This document shows, one piece after another, positions 53,929 to 63,118 of a DNA stretch of 64,000 nucleotides (position 1 is the stretch's first letter; each line of letters opens with the position of its first letter). Position numbers and translations under genes: made by a program. Source of the stretch: JAKVAV01 sp047633195 (GTDB taxonomy: Bacteria; Bacteroidota; Bacteroidia; Flavobacteriales_D; Cryomorphaceae); contig JBLIEU010000010.1 of NCBI GenBank assembly GCA_047633195.1, positions 6,803-70,802 on the forward strand, in the 5' to 3' direction. The notes below the pieces were generated by a model. The model saw only the letters and a list, made by a program, of their open reading frames with translations, was not told where the DNA came from and did not search any database.

Positions 53929-56292
53929 TTAGTTCTTGTTGATCATCAGCTTAGTTGCAACGGAACCTGCGTCGGTCGTCAACTTGTAGATGTAAATTCC
54001 ATCAGTAAGATCAGAAGCTTCGACTTGAAGACCGTATTTCTGACCTGCAAATGCTTTCTGGCTGAAAATAACTTGTTGTGTTCTACCATTCAAGTCAACC
54101 AATTCGATAGATGTGAATCCATCTTGCATCACTTCAAAGTTGATGTTTGAGTTTCCTTTAGTTGGATTTGGGTATGTATTTAAAATGGCAGGAATATTCT
54201 TTGCAATGGCAGCAGCTTTCAATGCGTCAGCTGATTCTTGCAACTCAGCAATATTTGGTCTACTAACACAACCAGCGGCCATATCTCCATTTCCAAGTTG
54301 GATATCAATGCCAAGTGACCTAGCCATTAGCGTTCCCGTTTTAGGATCAATTAAGTTGAGCTCGAAGCCATACGCACTTGAAACGATGAATGTTCCATCT
54401 GCTAGCATAGCAGCTCCATTTATATCGCTAAGACCAGATACGAAAGTTGACCCACTATCCGTAAGATTTAAGAACGTATCATTGAATTGATTGGTGGTCC
54501 AAAGATCACCATCTTGATCGAAAACTAAGTCACCACCAGATATTTCAGTCTCAGCATATATTGCCGCTTCACCATTATCGGGATTAACTTGATAAACAGT
54601 ATTGGTAGAGGTTGACGCTACAAAAAGAAATCCAGTATTCGGATCTACTACTGCTTGAGGTATGTTCGTTACAGCTACACCATTATATGTGATTTGAATT
54701 GGCTCAGTACTGTTTCCAGTTGTAGGATCGTAAACACTGAACTTACCGAGAACATTAGCCACGGTATAAACCTCTCCGTCTGTTCCTAATGCGATGTGCA
54801 CACCTTGTTGCCATTGTCCTACCAGAATTAAAGAGGCTGAATCACCTTCAATAATTACTTCGTACAAATCTGTACCCTCGCCCTTTTCAGTCATATTGGT
54901 GAGGTAGATTGCATAGTCATCACATAATTCGCAAGTCGGGTTGTTATAAGCTATACCTGTACTAAATCCAATTGCCCCAGCTGTAGAAAGCATTCTTCCC
55001 TCTACGCTTGCATTTGCTGCTGCAGTGCAGGCTCCTCCGTGAGAAAGAAGTGTTCCTTTCATATAACTAAAAGTTCCTACAGAAACGGCACCCGTAGCAA
55101 CACCAGCACCACCAATCCAAAAGACATTACATTGTTTCGCTCCATTTATCAAGATTACTCTTGATTGTGCCTCTACTGAAAATGCCCCTCCGATTTTAAA
55201 AACAAACATTGCATCGGGATCATTTTGAGCGTCTAAGGTGATAGTTCCTGCCAGAGATCCTGCTCCAGCTATAGCGTAAACTCCGGCAGTTAAGGTTTCT
55301 CCAGATCCAAAGTCTGCCGGGTGGTCAAGTTCCGTATTTGGGATGTCCATAAGTTGGGCGTAAGCGTTATCTAAATCCGTTACGGCCTGAGCTGTCTCAT
55401 TACCACCCTCAAGAAAAAAGCTTCCAATATTGACTGAAGTAGTAAAGCCACTTACGGCGCCAAAATTTGAACCAATGTCGCCAATAACACCTGATGTAGC
55501 AGCATTTGCTACAGCGCCAGCGCTAGTAAAAAAAGCGTAATTTTTGACACTTCCTAAAACATCAAGAAGTGGATTAGGAAAATCGAAGCCAGAACAATTG
55601 ATTGGAATCGCGATAATACCATCCGGCATCTCTGCTGTAGCTCCAGCTGCAACAGATATAGCTCCCCCTGAGGTAAACATTCTTCCTTTTAAGGTACTAT
55701 TTGCACCAAGAGTAACAGCTCCTGGGTGTGCAAATAAAGTTCCCTTTATATCACAATCCGTTGCAACAGAAATAGCTCCCTGAGCCATCCAAAAGACATT
55801 GGCTTCTGTTGCTCCGTTAATTAGATTAATGGAGGAATTTGCTCCCACTGTAAATGCTCCTTCAAATTTCATTATGAATATAGCATCGGAATTGCCTTGT
55901 CCATCAAGAGTAAGAGATCCTGCTACAGATCCTGCGCCCCCTATAGAATAAACGCCAGGAGTAATCGTTTCTCCACTACCAAAAGCTGGGAGATGGGTAC
56001 TAGGATTTGTGACAAAGACGTCGTCAAGATGAATATACGCCCTGAGCAAATCTATTCTAGCCCGCACAGATGAAGCATTTTCATTGTTTTCTGTACCAAA
56101 ACCGCCACCAGTAATGAATCCATCATTAGTTCCAGCATCACCTGACACGGATCCACCATTTGTAATAGCTCCAACGCCAGCAAAAGCTGCATAAGGAGAA
56201 AGCGTTTCTAGATCAAGTGTTTGACTAAATATAAGATTTGGTGAAATTAAAAGAGTGAATACTAAAACTGAGGTTTTTAATTTTTTTAGCAT
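53929..56292 (-). CDS. Secreted protein with two DUF3494 ice-binding domains, propeller and T9SS tail
   Basis: A 787-residue protein with signal peptide (MLKKLKTSVLVFTLLISPNLIFSQ). Two tandem ice-binding-like (DUF3494) domains occupy about 28-235 and 245-455. Both show the same marks: PAFGSGETITPGVYSI / ADFGSGETLTAGVYAI, SLTLDGQGNSDAIFIMK / TITLDAQNDPDAMFVFK, and GTLFAHPGAVTLGANSTLKG / GTLLSHGGACTAAANASVEG. Then follow a beta-propeller-like region (about 470-690, TYPNPTKGN after it) and a T9SS type A domain (LVDLNGRTQQVI, KLMINKN). DUF3494 proteins bind ice or act as adhesins. Expected at the cell surface or secreted; strong terminator downstream. Confidence 0.9.
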   Translation of the reverse strand: MLKKLKTSVLVFTLLISPNLIFSQTLDLETLSPYAAFAGVGAITNGGSVSGDAGTNDGFITGGGFGTENNENASSVRARIDLLRAYIHLDDVFVTNPSTHLPAFGSGETITPGVYSIGGAGSVAGSLTLDGQGNSDAIFIMKFEGAFTVGANSSINLINGATEANVFWMAQGAISVATDCDIKGTLFAHPGAVTLGANSTLKGRMFTSGGAISVAAGATAEMPDGIIAIPINCSGFDFPNPLLDVLGSVKNYAFFTSAGAVANAATSGVIGDIGSNFGAVSGFTTSVNIGSFFLEGGNETAQAVTDLDNAYAQLMDIPNTELDHPADFGSGETLTAGVYAIAGAGSLAGTITLDAQNDPDAMFVFKIGGAFSVEAQSRVILINGAKQCNVFWIGGAGVATGAVSVGTFSYMKGTLLSHGGACTAAANASVEGRMLSTAGAIGFSTGIAYNNPTCELCDDYAIYLTNMTEKGEGTDLYEVIIEGDSASLILVGQWQQGVHIALGTDGEVYTVANVLGKFSVYDPTTGNSTEPIQITYNGVAVTNIPQAVVDPNTGFLFVASTSTNTVYQVNPDNGEAAIYAETEISGGDLVFDQDGDLWTTNQFNDTFLNLTDSGSTFVSGLSDINGAAMLADGTFIVSSAYGFELNLIDPKTGTLMARSLGIDIQLGNGDMAAGCVSRPNIAELQESADALKAAAIAKNIPAILNTYPNPTKGNSNINFEVMQDGFTSIELVDLNGRTQQVIFSQKAFAGQKYGLQVEASDLTDGIYIYKLTTDAGSVATKLMINKN

Positions 56293-56481
56293 GATAAAGT
56301 TATTTGATTCTTAAATTAAAGAGATTCTGGATTGAAAATTTTGCAGCACAAATGCTAAACACGTTCTCTCAAACGTGAGTAAACAATTAAACTTAATATT
56401 ATTGACGTTTAACTAAAGTTGGTCCACTTGTTTCGATTGAAACTGCCCACTCGTTTTATAGGGTAATTCCTTCCTGGTGTT

Positions 56482-56536
56482 GTTCTCTTAGTTGTTGGAG
56501 AAGCGAGAACTGACGCGAAGCGTTTCGTTCTCTTAG
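56482..56536. repeat. Direct and inverted repeat of GTTCTC
   Basis: GTTCTCTTAG occurs at 56482-56491 and again at 56527-56536. Between them GAGAAC (56505-56510) is the inverse of both, and ACGC-GAA-GCGT (56513-56523) forms an inner hairpin. Either flanking copy can pair with the central GAGAAC. Confidence 0.55.
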
Positions 56537-56837
56537 GGTTTTTAAGGAATGGCGCTTGTGTGTCGCCTGAGACTGCTAATGCAGAGTATTATTTCTTCAT
56601 GTGTGGATTTTTGATAAAACTTATGGTTAGTGCATCCTTTTGTGAAAACTTCGCCACAAAAAAATCCATGAGATTGGTTAATAATTTTGTTACGCCTTTA
56701 ATCACAGCAAATTTTGTTTTAACTGAGTACGAAGGTGGGGCCACAAATTGGGGAAGTCAAACTACTGGTCTATCATATGTGGCTATTGGTCGAAAAATTG
56801 GCCCTTTTTTAAATATTACGATGGTTTGCTTAATGGC

Positions 56838-56845
56838 TATCTTTG
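56838..56845 (+). promoter_or_regulatory. -7 element TATCTTTG before SPFH gene
   Basis: An exact TAnnTTTG box 21 bases upstream of the ATG at 56867. No TTTG at the expected distance. Confidence 0.35.
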
Positions 56846-56866
56846 GCATTCTGAAAAAGAACAAAA

Positions 56867-57814
56867 ATGGTAGCACCAATTATTATAGCGGTAATTTTAT
56901 TGTTAGCTTACCTTGGAGTTTTCACGGTAAAGCAGCAGACGGCCGCATTGGTCGAAAGATTTGGAAGATTTCATAGTGTCAGGAACTCGGGTATTCAGTT
57001 TCGAATACCTTTTGTGGACAGAATAGCTGGACGGGTTAACCTTAGAATCCAGCAACTCGATGTGAATGTCGAAACCAAGACCAAAGACGATGTTTTTGTC
57101 AAAATGAAGGTCTCCGTGCAATACTTGGTTCTGCAAGAAAAAATCTACGACGCTTACTACCGTCTTCAGAACCCCAATGATCAAATAACCTCTTATGTTT
57201 TTGATACAGTTAGAGCGGAAGTACCAAAATTGAGATTGGATGACGTTTTCGAGAAAAAGGATGATGTAGCCATTGCGATAAAACGAGAATTGGCACAAGC
57301 CATGAGTGAGTATGGTTATGGAATCATTAAAGCTTTGGTCACGGACATTGATCCAGCGGAAGAAGTGAAAATTGCCATGAATCGAATAAACGCAGCCGAG
57401 CGACAGCGTACAGCGGCAGAGTACGAAGGAGAAGCAGAAAGAATAAGAATAGTAGCCAAAGCCACAGCTGAGGCTGAGAGCAAAAGATTGCAAGGGCGAG
57501 GTATTGCCGATCAAAGAAGAGAGATAGCGCGAGGGTTGGAAGATTCGGTAATTGTCTTGAACAAGGTAGGAATCAATTCTCAAGAGGCCTCTGCTCTAAT
57601 CGTCGTTACTCAGCACTACGATACGCTTCAATCGGTCAGTGAAAAAAGTAGAAGCAGTTTGATTTTACTTCCAAACAACCCAAGTGCGGCCAGTAATATG
57701 TTGACAGAGTTGACTACCTCGTTTATTGCCGCGAATAAATTGAAGGAATTGGAGCAGGAAGATGATAAGCAGCGGGAAGACGATAAGCAAAAGCAGCAAA
57801 AGCTAGATTCTTAA
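56867..57814 (+). CDS. SPFH/band 7 (stomatin-like) membrane protein
   Basis: A 315-residue protein with one N-terminal helix (IIIAVILLLAYLGVF) that anchors it, an SPFH domain (about 20-190: QQTAALVERFGRFHSVRNSG, QLDVNVETKTKDDVFVKMKV), then a coiled coil rich in Ala/Glu/Arg (AAERQRTAAEYEGEAERIRI) and a charged tail (EQEDDKQREDDKQKQQ). Family members form ring-shaped membrane scaffolds with proteases or lipid domains. No NfeD partner gene lies beside it. Its stop overlaps the convergent sugar dehydrogenase gene by four bases. Confidence 0.9.
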   Translation: MVAPIIIAVILLLAYLGVFTVKQQTAALVERFGRFHSVRNSGIQFRIPFVDRIAGRVNLRIQQLDVNVETKTKDDVFVKMKVSVQYLVLQEKIYDAYYRLQNPNDQITSYVFDTVRAEVPKLRLDDVFEKKDDVAIAIKRELAQAMSEYGYGIIKALVTDIDPAEEVKIAMNRINAAERQRTAAEYEGEAERIRIVAKATAEAESKRLQGRGIADQRREIARGLEDSVIVLNKVGINSQEASALIVVTQHYDTLQSVSEKSRSSLILLPNNPSAASNMLTELTTSFIAANKLKELEQEDDKQREDDKQKQQKLDS

Positions 57815-60282
57815 ATCTTGACAAAGCGAATTCGATTCTTCTTACTCCTATTATTAATCTCCAAGATGTATACTCCGCTTTGCAATTCTTCCACGCCAAT
57901 TCTGAAGTAGCGTCTATTATTGTAAACGAATACTCTATCGTCACGAATTAGATTTCCCGATGGATCGTAAATGCGGTACTTTATTTCTTGGTCGAATGAA
58001 TCATTAGAAGTGATGGTTAACAGATCTTCAACAGGATTTGGAGAGATAAATAATTCATCACCCTCTGCTAAGCGGCCAAGGGTTCCTTCGCAATCGGGGT
58101 AAATGTTTCTGGAATCAGTTGCCTTGAGACCACCTGGGTCGGTAACCTCAATAACCACCTCGTACCAATAAGTCTCAAAAGGACTGCATCCAGTGGGGTA
58201 AATGGTTAACTTTTCTCCATTTCCAGATAAGTAATCTAGGTAGTGGAAATGTGTATTGTGATGAAGGATATGTATCCAGTCGTAGGTCATTTCTGATGGA
58301 TTACTCTCGTCATCAGTCACCGCCGCAACTAAGTCGAATAGGGTAGGGCCAAGAGTGGAGTATAACTCGCCTTCCGCAATACTAGAAAAATCTACACTTG
58401 GAGGAGTGTTGTTTAGAGAGACAGGAATAATTTGTTCTGAAGCTGCTCCTAATGCGTCCTCCACTCTCAGGAGAATGGTTTCTGAAGATATATTACCGTT
58501 CAAAGGTTCGAAAGTCTTTGTGATTATTTCACCAGTCATTTGAGAGCCATCTTCAAAAGTCCAGCTGTACGTCAAATCTTGGCCTTCTGGGTCATAACTT
58601 TCTGATGCGTCCAGATCAACGACTAAAGTCCCTATGCCATACACCGTGTCTGGAGTTACCTAAAGAACCGGTTTGAGATTTCCTCCAAAGCAAATTCGTT
58701 TTATTTCTGATGGTGAGATCGTGGTCACATATAAACACTGGTCAAAAGGGCTTTGAGTGATGTGGACAACGGGACCAATTGATTCGTTCCAAGTTTCTAT
58801 TTCCAGTGGCTCGTTTGTCTCATCAAATTTTATCACCCGAAGCCATCCCGAAAAATCTGCCAGAGTATACCACCCTTGATACTCTTCAGGTATCCCATCT
58901 CCTTCCATAAAAACTCCTCCGCTTCCGCTAATACCTGTAAAGCTAGAACCGATTACCCCTGCATCCTCTACTGAAGTATAGTTGGCCTCTCCGTTCCCAT
59001 CAAAAGTGGAGGCAGCGGCTATCAGCGGCACAATCTCATTGTTTGCGTTAGCAGAATTAGCAAAACTCAGAGCAGGTCTTTTGTGGACGAAGGTCGTTGT
59101 CTCCTCATCTATTGTCAAAGAAGGATCACATGGATTTGGAAAGAAATATTCGTGCTGAAGATTCTCTTGTAGAATAACATCTTGATAATTCAAGTATTCA
59201 CTACAAGACGAAGAACCCAAAGGATTGGGAGCGTTCACATTCTTCGTTGAAACATTTGCATAAAAGCCATAGCGCATAGGACCTTGGAAAATAGGCCATC
59301 CGTAATTCCCACCTGACTCTGTGACAAAGTTTATTTCTTCCCAAACCCAATCACCGACATCAGAAAGCACGATAGTTCCTGGAGCACCTGACTCTAAGTT
59401 CCCTCCGCCTGTATTTGGCTTAACTGTAAATCTATATGGGTTTCTAAAGCCCATTGCCCAAATTTTGGACCGAGGTGAAGAAGAATTGCTAGCGTCATAA
59501 AACGGATTGTTGGGAAGTCCTTCGCCTGTTTCGGGATTGATTCTGAGAATTTTTCCGTTTAGCCCGTCTAAGTATTGAGCTCGGAAAGCACCAAGCTGCT
59601 CTTCCTCCTTGAGAATATTATAATCCAGAGCGATGTCATCGTGAGCGTATGCAGGAATCGGCCCATGTCCATTAAATCCATCTCCAGAAGGAGAGCCCAC
59701 CCAAGTGTTTCCGTCTCCTGTCGATGCAATGAGAGAGCCATCATTACCAAACATCAATTGACCAACACCATGCGCTGGAGCGCATATGGGAAGTCCTGTG
59801 CCCATTTCCGCTCCCAGCAATATTTTTCGGCTATTTGCAACGAGGCTTAAATTTTCAACATCTAAGGTATATCTCGTAATTCTTCCCATAGAAACTTTGG
59901 TATCGCTTGCAGCAGGGTCATAGTCTGATGTTCCAAAGAATCGTAAATAGTGTGTGTCTGCACAATAGAAAAGGTAGATGTAGCCATTCTCCATAAAATT
60001 CGGATCCAATGTCGCTCCAATCATCCCTAAATCCCCATAAAAAGCGACCTCTTCTGAGATATCAATTACAGGAATATCTTCGACTTGATCATTTGAGATT
60101 AACTAAACAGTTCCGTTAAGTCCCCAAACAACAGACAGATTGGTGTCTGCTAAAAAGATCCCAGCAGCTACATTGAATTGATCATATGCTACCTTTTCTA
60201 CAAATCCATCGGGGCATTGTGCTTGAGCTTTTTGAGAAAGGGTGCCGAATACCAACAGACACGAAATCAAAATTCTTCTCAT
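57811..60282 (-). pseudogene. Secreted PQQ-type sugar dehydrogenase, interrupted by two in-frame TAG codons
   Basis: From ATG 60282 one continuous frame of 823 codons matches its 825-residue neighbour in order and length: signal peptide (MRRILISCLLVFGTLSQKAQAQ), quinoprotein glucose/sorbosone dehydrogenase propeller (SHGxG-type and GFRNPYRFT blocks), PKD-like domain (ASESYDPEGQDLTYSWTFED), the LHHNTHFHYLDYL motif and a T9SS tail (FISPNPVEDLLTI). Two TAG codons interrupt it: 60103-60105, where the paralogue has Trp (NGTV-stop against NGFIW), and 58660-58662, at the junction between propeller and PKD domain. No frameshift is present. Simplest reading: two nonsense mutations (for example TGG and CAG to TAG) in a duplicated gene. 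TAG is an ordinary stop elsewhere in the window. Confidence 0.78.
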
Positions 60283-60603
60283 AATTTGCTTCTATAAACA
60301 CTAGCGAAACTAAGAATAAGACTTGGTTGGGTCCAAATCAGATTTGCGCTTTTATCCCAATTGTGCGTGAATTTTTATTCTGGCCATATTCAAAAGTAAT
60401 TTTCCTAATTCTCTATTAAATCTTCATGTCAGTTGAAGAGAGCATTTTATAATGTCCATTTTTAAGAATTTCCCTCACGAATGTGGACTCTAGGGTGCCG
60501 CTCAGTTTTTTAAATCAGCACATGAATCTTTTGGGTCTCTCCTATGTGAGAAAATTGTTTGCACAAAACCTGAATTGAAAGGTGTTCATTCTATTTTTGC
60601 AGC
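60283..60603. other. Divergent intergenic region between two sugar dehydrogenase paralogues
   Basis: 321 bases without a gene. It carries a -7 box for the forward gene (60592-60599) and an exact TAnnTTTG on the minus strand (complement of 60391-60398, TACTTTTG) 109 bases before the reverse gene. Nothing else identifiable. Confidence 0.5.
60592..60599 (+). promoter_or_regulatory. -7 element TATTTTTG directly before sugar dehydrogenase gene
   Basis: An exact TAnnTTTG box ends four bases before the ATG at 60604, which would give a leaderless or near-leaderless transcript if used. No TTTG at the -33 spacing. Confidence 0.35.
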
Positions 60604-63081
60604 ATGAGAAAGATTGTAATGGTTAATTGGAAAACTGTTCTTTTAATTTTAGGATACTCTATTTTGAGTCTAGGCCTGTTTTGCCAGGCTCTGCCTGCAG
60701 GATTTCAGATCGAGACAGTAATCGATGATATAGAATATCCCGCTGGAATGGTTCACGACCAAGAAGTCTCCTATGTATGGGAATTAAATGGATTCATTTG
60801 GCCAGTGATAGATGGAGAAAAGAGCTCTGAGCCTCTCTTGGACTTGAGTAATGAAGTAGGATTTTGGAATGATCACGGTTTGCTGTCGATCGCATTACAC
60901 CCCAAATTTTCAGAGAACGGCTGGATATACCTCTTATATGTTGTCGACAGACATCATCTTATAAATTTTGGGACAAGTTCTTATGACCCTGAAGAAGATC
61001 AATATGAGGAAGCCACTATAGGACGAGTTGTGCGATATACCGTAGATATTAATGATCGCACTGAAATAGTCGCTGATAGTAGAATAGTCTTAATCGGGGA
61101 CTCGAAAGAGAATGGTATTCCCATTCCTACAATCTCTCATGGATTGGGAACAATGTGCTTTGGAGAGGATGGTTCATTACTAATTTCAGTTGGTGATGGG
61201 AATTCTCCTGGCTCTGATTACAATGGGACGGGCGAGTTGCCTCTTCTTGGATACGATGATCAGGCTCTAACCGACGGTATACTCAAGCCCGATGAAAATG
61301 TTGGCGCCTTTAGATCTCAGTATTTGAATACGTATTGCGGAAAAGTCCTAAGAATTAATCCTGAAACTGGTGGGGCCTATGAATCAAATCCGTTCTTCGA
61401 CCCATCTAGGCCCGATGAACCCATTTCCAAGGTTTGGGCACTGGGCTTTCGCAATCCGTTCAGAATGTCCCTCATACCCAATACAGGATCTGAAGATCCT
61501 GCTCTAGGTGATCCTGGCTCAATAATCATCGGAGACGTGGGAGACTGGACTTGGGAGGAAATCAATATCATTAATGAATCAGGGTTGAATTTTGGTTGGC
61601 CAATTTTTCAAGGACCTGAATATTATTATCTTTTTCAAAACAATTTAACTGTCGATCCTGAACATCCACTTGACTTTCCTTGCGGAAGTTTGTCATACTA
61701 TACTTTTCAAGACTTAATCGTTCAGCCCCGAGAATTCCATGACGAGCAATGGACACATCCTTGTGGTGGTCAGATCTCCACTGATATCAGGACGTTTGCG
61801 CATGAAAGACCAGTATTGGCTTATGCAAATAATCTAATAGCATCAGGTATTTTTGCTCCCGAAGATTCTGTCGTTATGCCTGGCTTTAATTTGGATGGGA
61901 GCGCTGCTCTGATAGGAGTTTCCTCAAGTGAAGCAAATATTATTGGTGCGGAGGAATTTACGGGTAGCTCTAGTGTTGCGGGAGTTTTTTACACAGGTGA
62001 GTCATTTCCTGAAGAGTACCACGGCATCTACTTACAAGCAGATTTTTCGGGGTGGTTTAAAGCTTTTCGATTTAATGAATCTTACGAACTGACTGCGCTC
62101 GAAAATTGGAGTAATTCAATTGGAAATGTGGTCCACATTAGTGAAAATCCCTTCGACGGAAGTGTTTACTTAGCCACCTTGTTTCCCGGTGAGATCAAAC
62201 GGATAAGCTTTGCAGGAAACTTATCGCCCGTTATCATTGTCAGTCCTGATACTATCATTGGGAATAGTCCCCTTTCAGTATTCTTTGATGCTTCTGAGAC
62301 TTACGATCCTGACGGTGATGTTATCACATTCGATTGGGATTTTGAAGATGGTACAGTGGCTTCAGGACCTACAACCAATCACACCTTTATCAGCGAAGAT
62401 GGTTTGCCAAAATCTTTCAGGACTGTGCTAACAGTTACAGATAGCTTCGGGAATTCAAGACAAAAAACGATACTGGTGGCAGTTGAGAACACTCCTCCCC
62501 AAGCAGAAATAATTTCTTTTTCAGAAGGTTTTTTGTACTCAATCGGTAGTCCGACTTCCCTCAATCTCGTTGGAGATATTTCAGATATGGAAAATGAGGT
62601 AGATGAATTGGAGATTAGATGGGATATGTACCTTCATCACAACACTCATTTCCATCTTGAACGCACTTTTTTCGAAGAAGAAGCTATGGTTCTCGTCCAA
62701 CCTCTTGGCTGCGGGATAGAGACTTTCTGGTATAGATTTGATCTTACGGTTACAGACCCGCAAGGATTGACAACAAAGACCTCCAAAGATATATTTCCAG
62801 ATTGCGATGGTTCGGGAGGGTATCAGAATGACGTCTTTATTTTCCCCAATCCGACTCAGAATAGGTTTCAAATGAACTACCCCTCTGATCCTGGCAGTGA
62901 GGTGACCTTGAGAATCTTCAATTATTCAGGAACCTTAATTCGATCTGAAACATACAATCCGCAACCAGGAGAGATCTCTCGATCATTTGGGACGAACAAT
63001 ATTTCATCTGGGACTTATGTGGTGGAATTAAGAAGTTCGAATTGGGTTAAAAGAGAATCTCTAGTTATAATCAAGCTATAG
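60604..63081 (+). CDS. Secreted PQQ-type sugar dehydrogenase with PKD, HHNTHFH and T9SS domains
   Basis: An 825-residue protein. Signal segment (about 1-30), then a glucose/sorbosone dehydrogenase propeller (about 31-535) with PAGMVHDQ, the ISHGLGTMCFGEDGSLLISV block and the Arg of LGFRNPFRMS. A PKD-like domain follows (FFDASETYDPDGDVITFDWD), then a module with LHHNTHFH (His678, 679, 682 and 684) and a conserved FPDCDG, and finally a T9SS type A domain (FIFPNPTQNRFQMN, LVIIKL). The PQQ-dependent oxidation of an aldose is expected, outside the outer membrane. Its paralogues flank it on both sides on the opposite strand. Confidence 0.88.
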   Translation: MRKIVMVNWKTVLLILGYSILSLGLFCQALPAGFQIETVIDDIEYPAGMVHDQEVSYVWELNGFIWPVIDGEKSSEPLLDLSNEVGFWNDHGLLSIALHPKFSENGWIYLLYVVDRHHLINFGTSSYDPEEDQYEEATIGRVVRYTVDINDRTEIVADSRIVLIGDSKENGIPIPTISHGLGTMCFGEDGSLLISVGDGNSPGSDYNGTGELPLLGYDDQALTDGILKPDENVGAFRSQYLNTYCGKVLRINPETGGAYESNPFFDPSRPDEPISKVWALGFRNPFRMSLIPNTGSEDPALGDPGSIIIGDVGDWTWEEINIINESGLNFGWPIFQGPEYYYLFQNNLTVDPEHPLDFPCGSLSYYTFQDLIVQPREFHDEQWTHPCGGQISTDIRTFAHERPVLAYANNLIASGIFAPEDSVVMPGFNLDGSAALIGVSSSEANIIGAEEFTGSSSVAGVFYTGESFPEEYHGIYLQADFSGWFKAFRFNESYELTALENWSNSIGNVVHISENPFDGSVYLATLFPGEIKRISFAGNLSPVIIVSPDTIIGNSPLSVFFDASETYDPDGDVITFDWDFEDGTVASGPTTNHTFISEDGLPKSFRTVLTVTDSFGNSRQKTILVAVENTPPQAEIISFSEGFLYSIGSPTSLNLVGDISDMENEVDELEIRWDMYLHHNTHFHLERTFFEEEAMVLVQPLGCGIETFWYRFDLTVTDPQGLTTKTSKDIFPDCDGSGGYQNDVFIFPNPTQNRFQMNYPSDPGSEVTLRIFNYSGTLIRSETYNPQPGEISRSFGTNNISSGTYVVELRSSNWVKRESLVIIKL

Positions 63082-63087
63082 TCATTC

Positions 63088-63118
63088 AGGAAAAAGACTC
63101 CACAAAGGAGTCCTTCCT
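63088..63118. terminator. Hairpin between convergent dehydrogenase genes
   Basis: AGGAA (63088-63092) and GACTCC (63096-63101) pair with GGAGTC (63107-63112) and TTCCT (63114-63118). It lies between the two stop codons, so it can serve both strands; no long T run follows. Confidence 0.55.

Larger units (their letters stand above)
56293..56866 (+). other. Gene-free stretch before SPFH gene
   Basis: No convincing gene in 574 bases. An open frame at 56560-56976 has no recognisable features and overlaps the SPFH gene. The stretch holds the repeat at 56482-56536 and a promoter-like box at 56838-56845; the remainder shows nothing I can name. Confidence 0.5.

Noticed and set aside
56560..56976. 138-codon forward frame before the SPFH gene
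   Set aside because: No recognisable motif or start context, and it overlaps 110 bases of the well-supported SPFH gene.
57811..60282. TAG reassigned to an amino acid genome-wide
   Set aside because: Other genes, for example tamB, end at TAG in normal positions, so local nonsense mutation is simpler.
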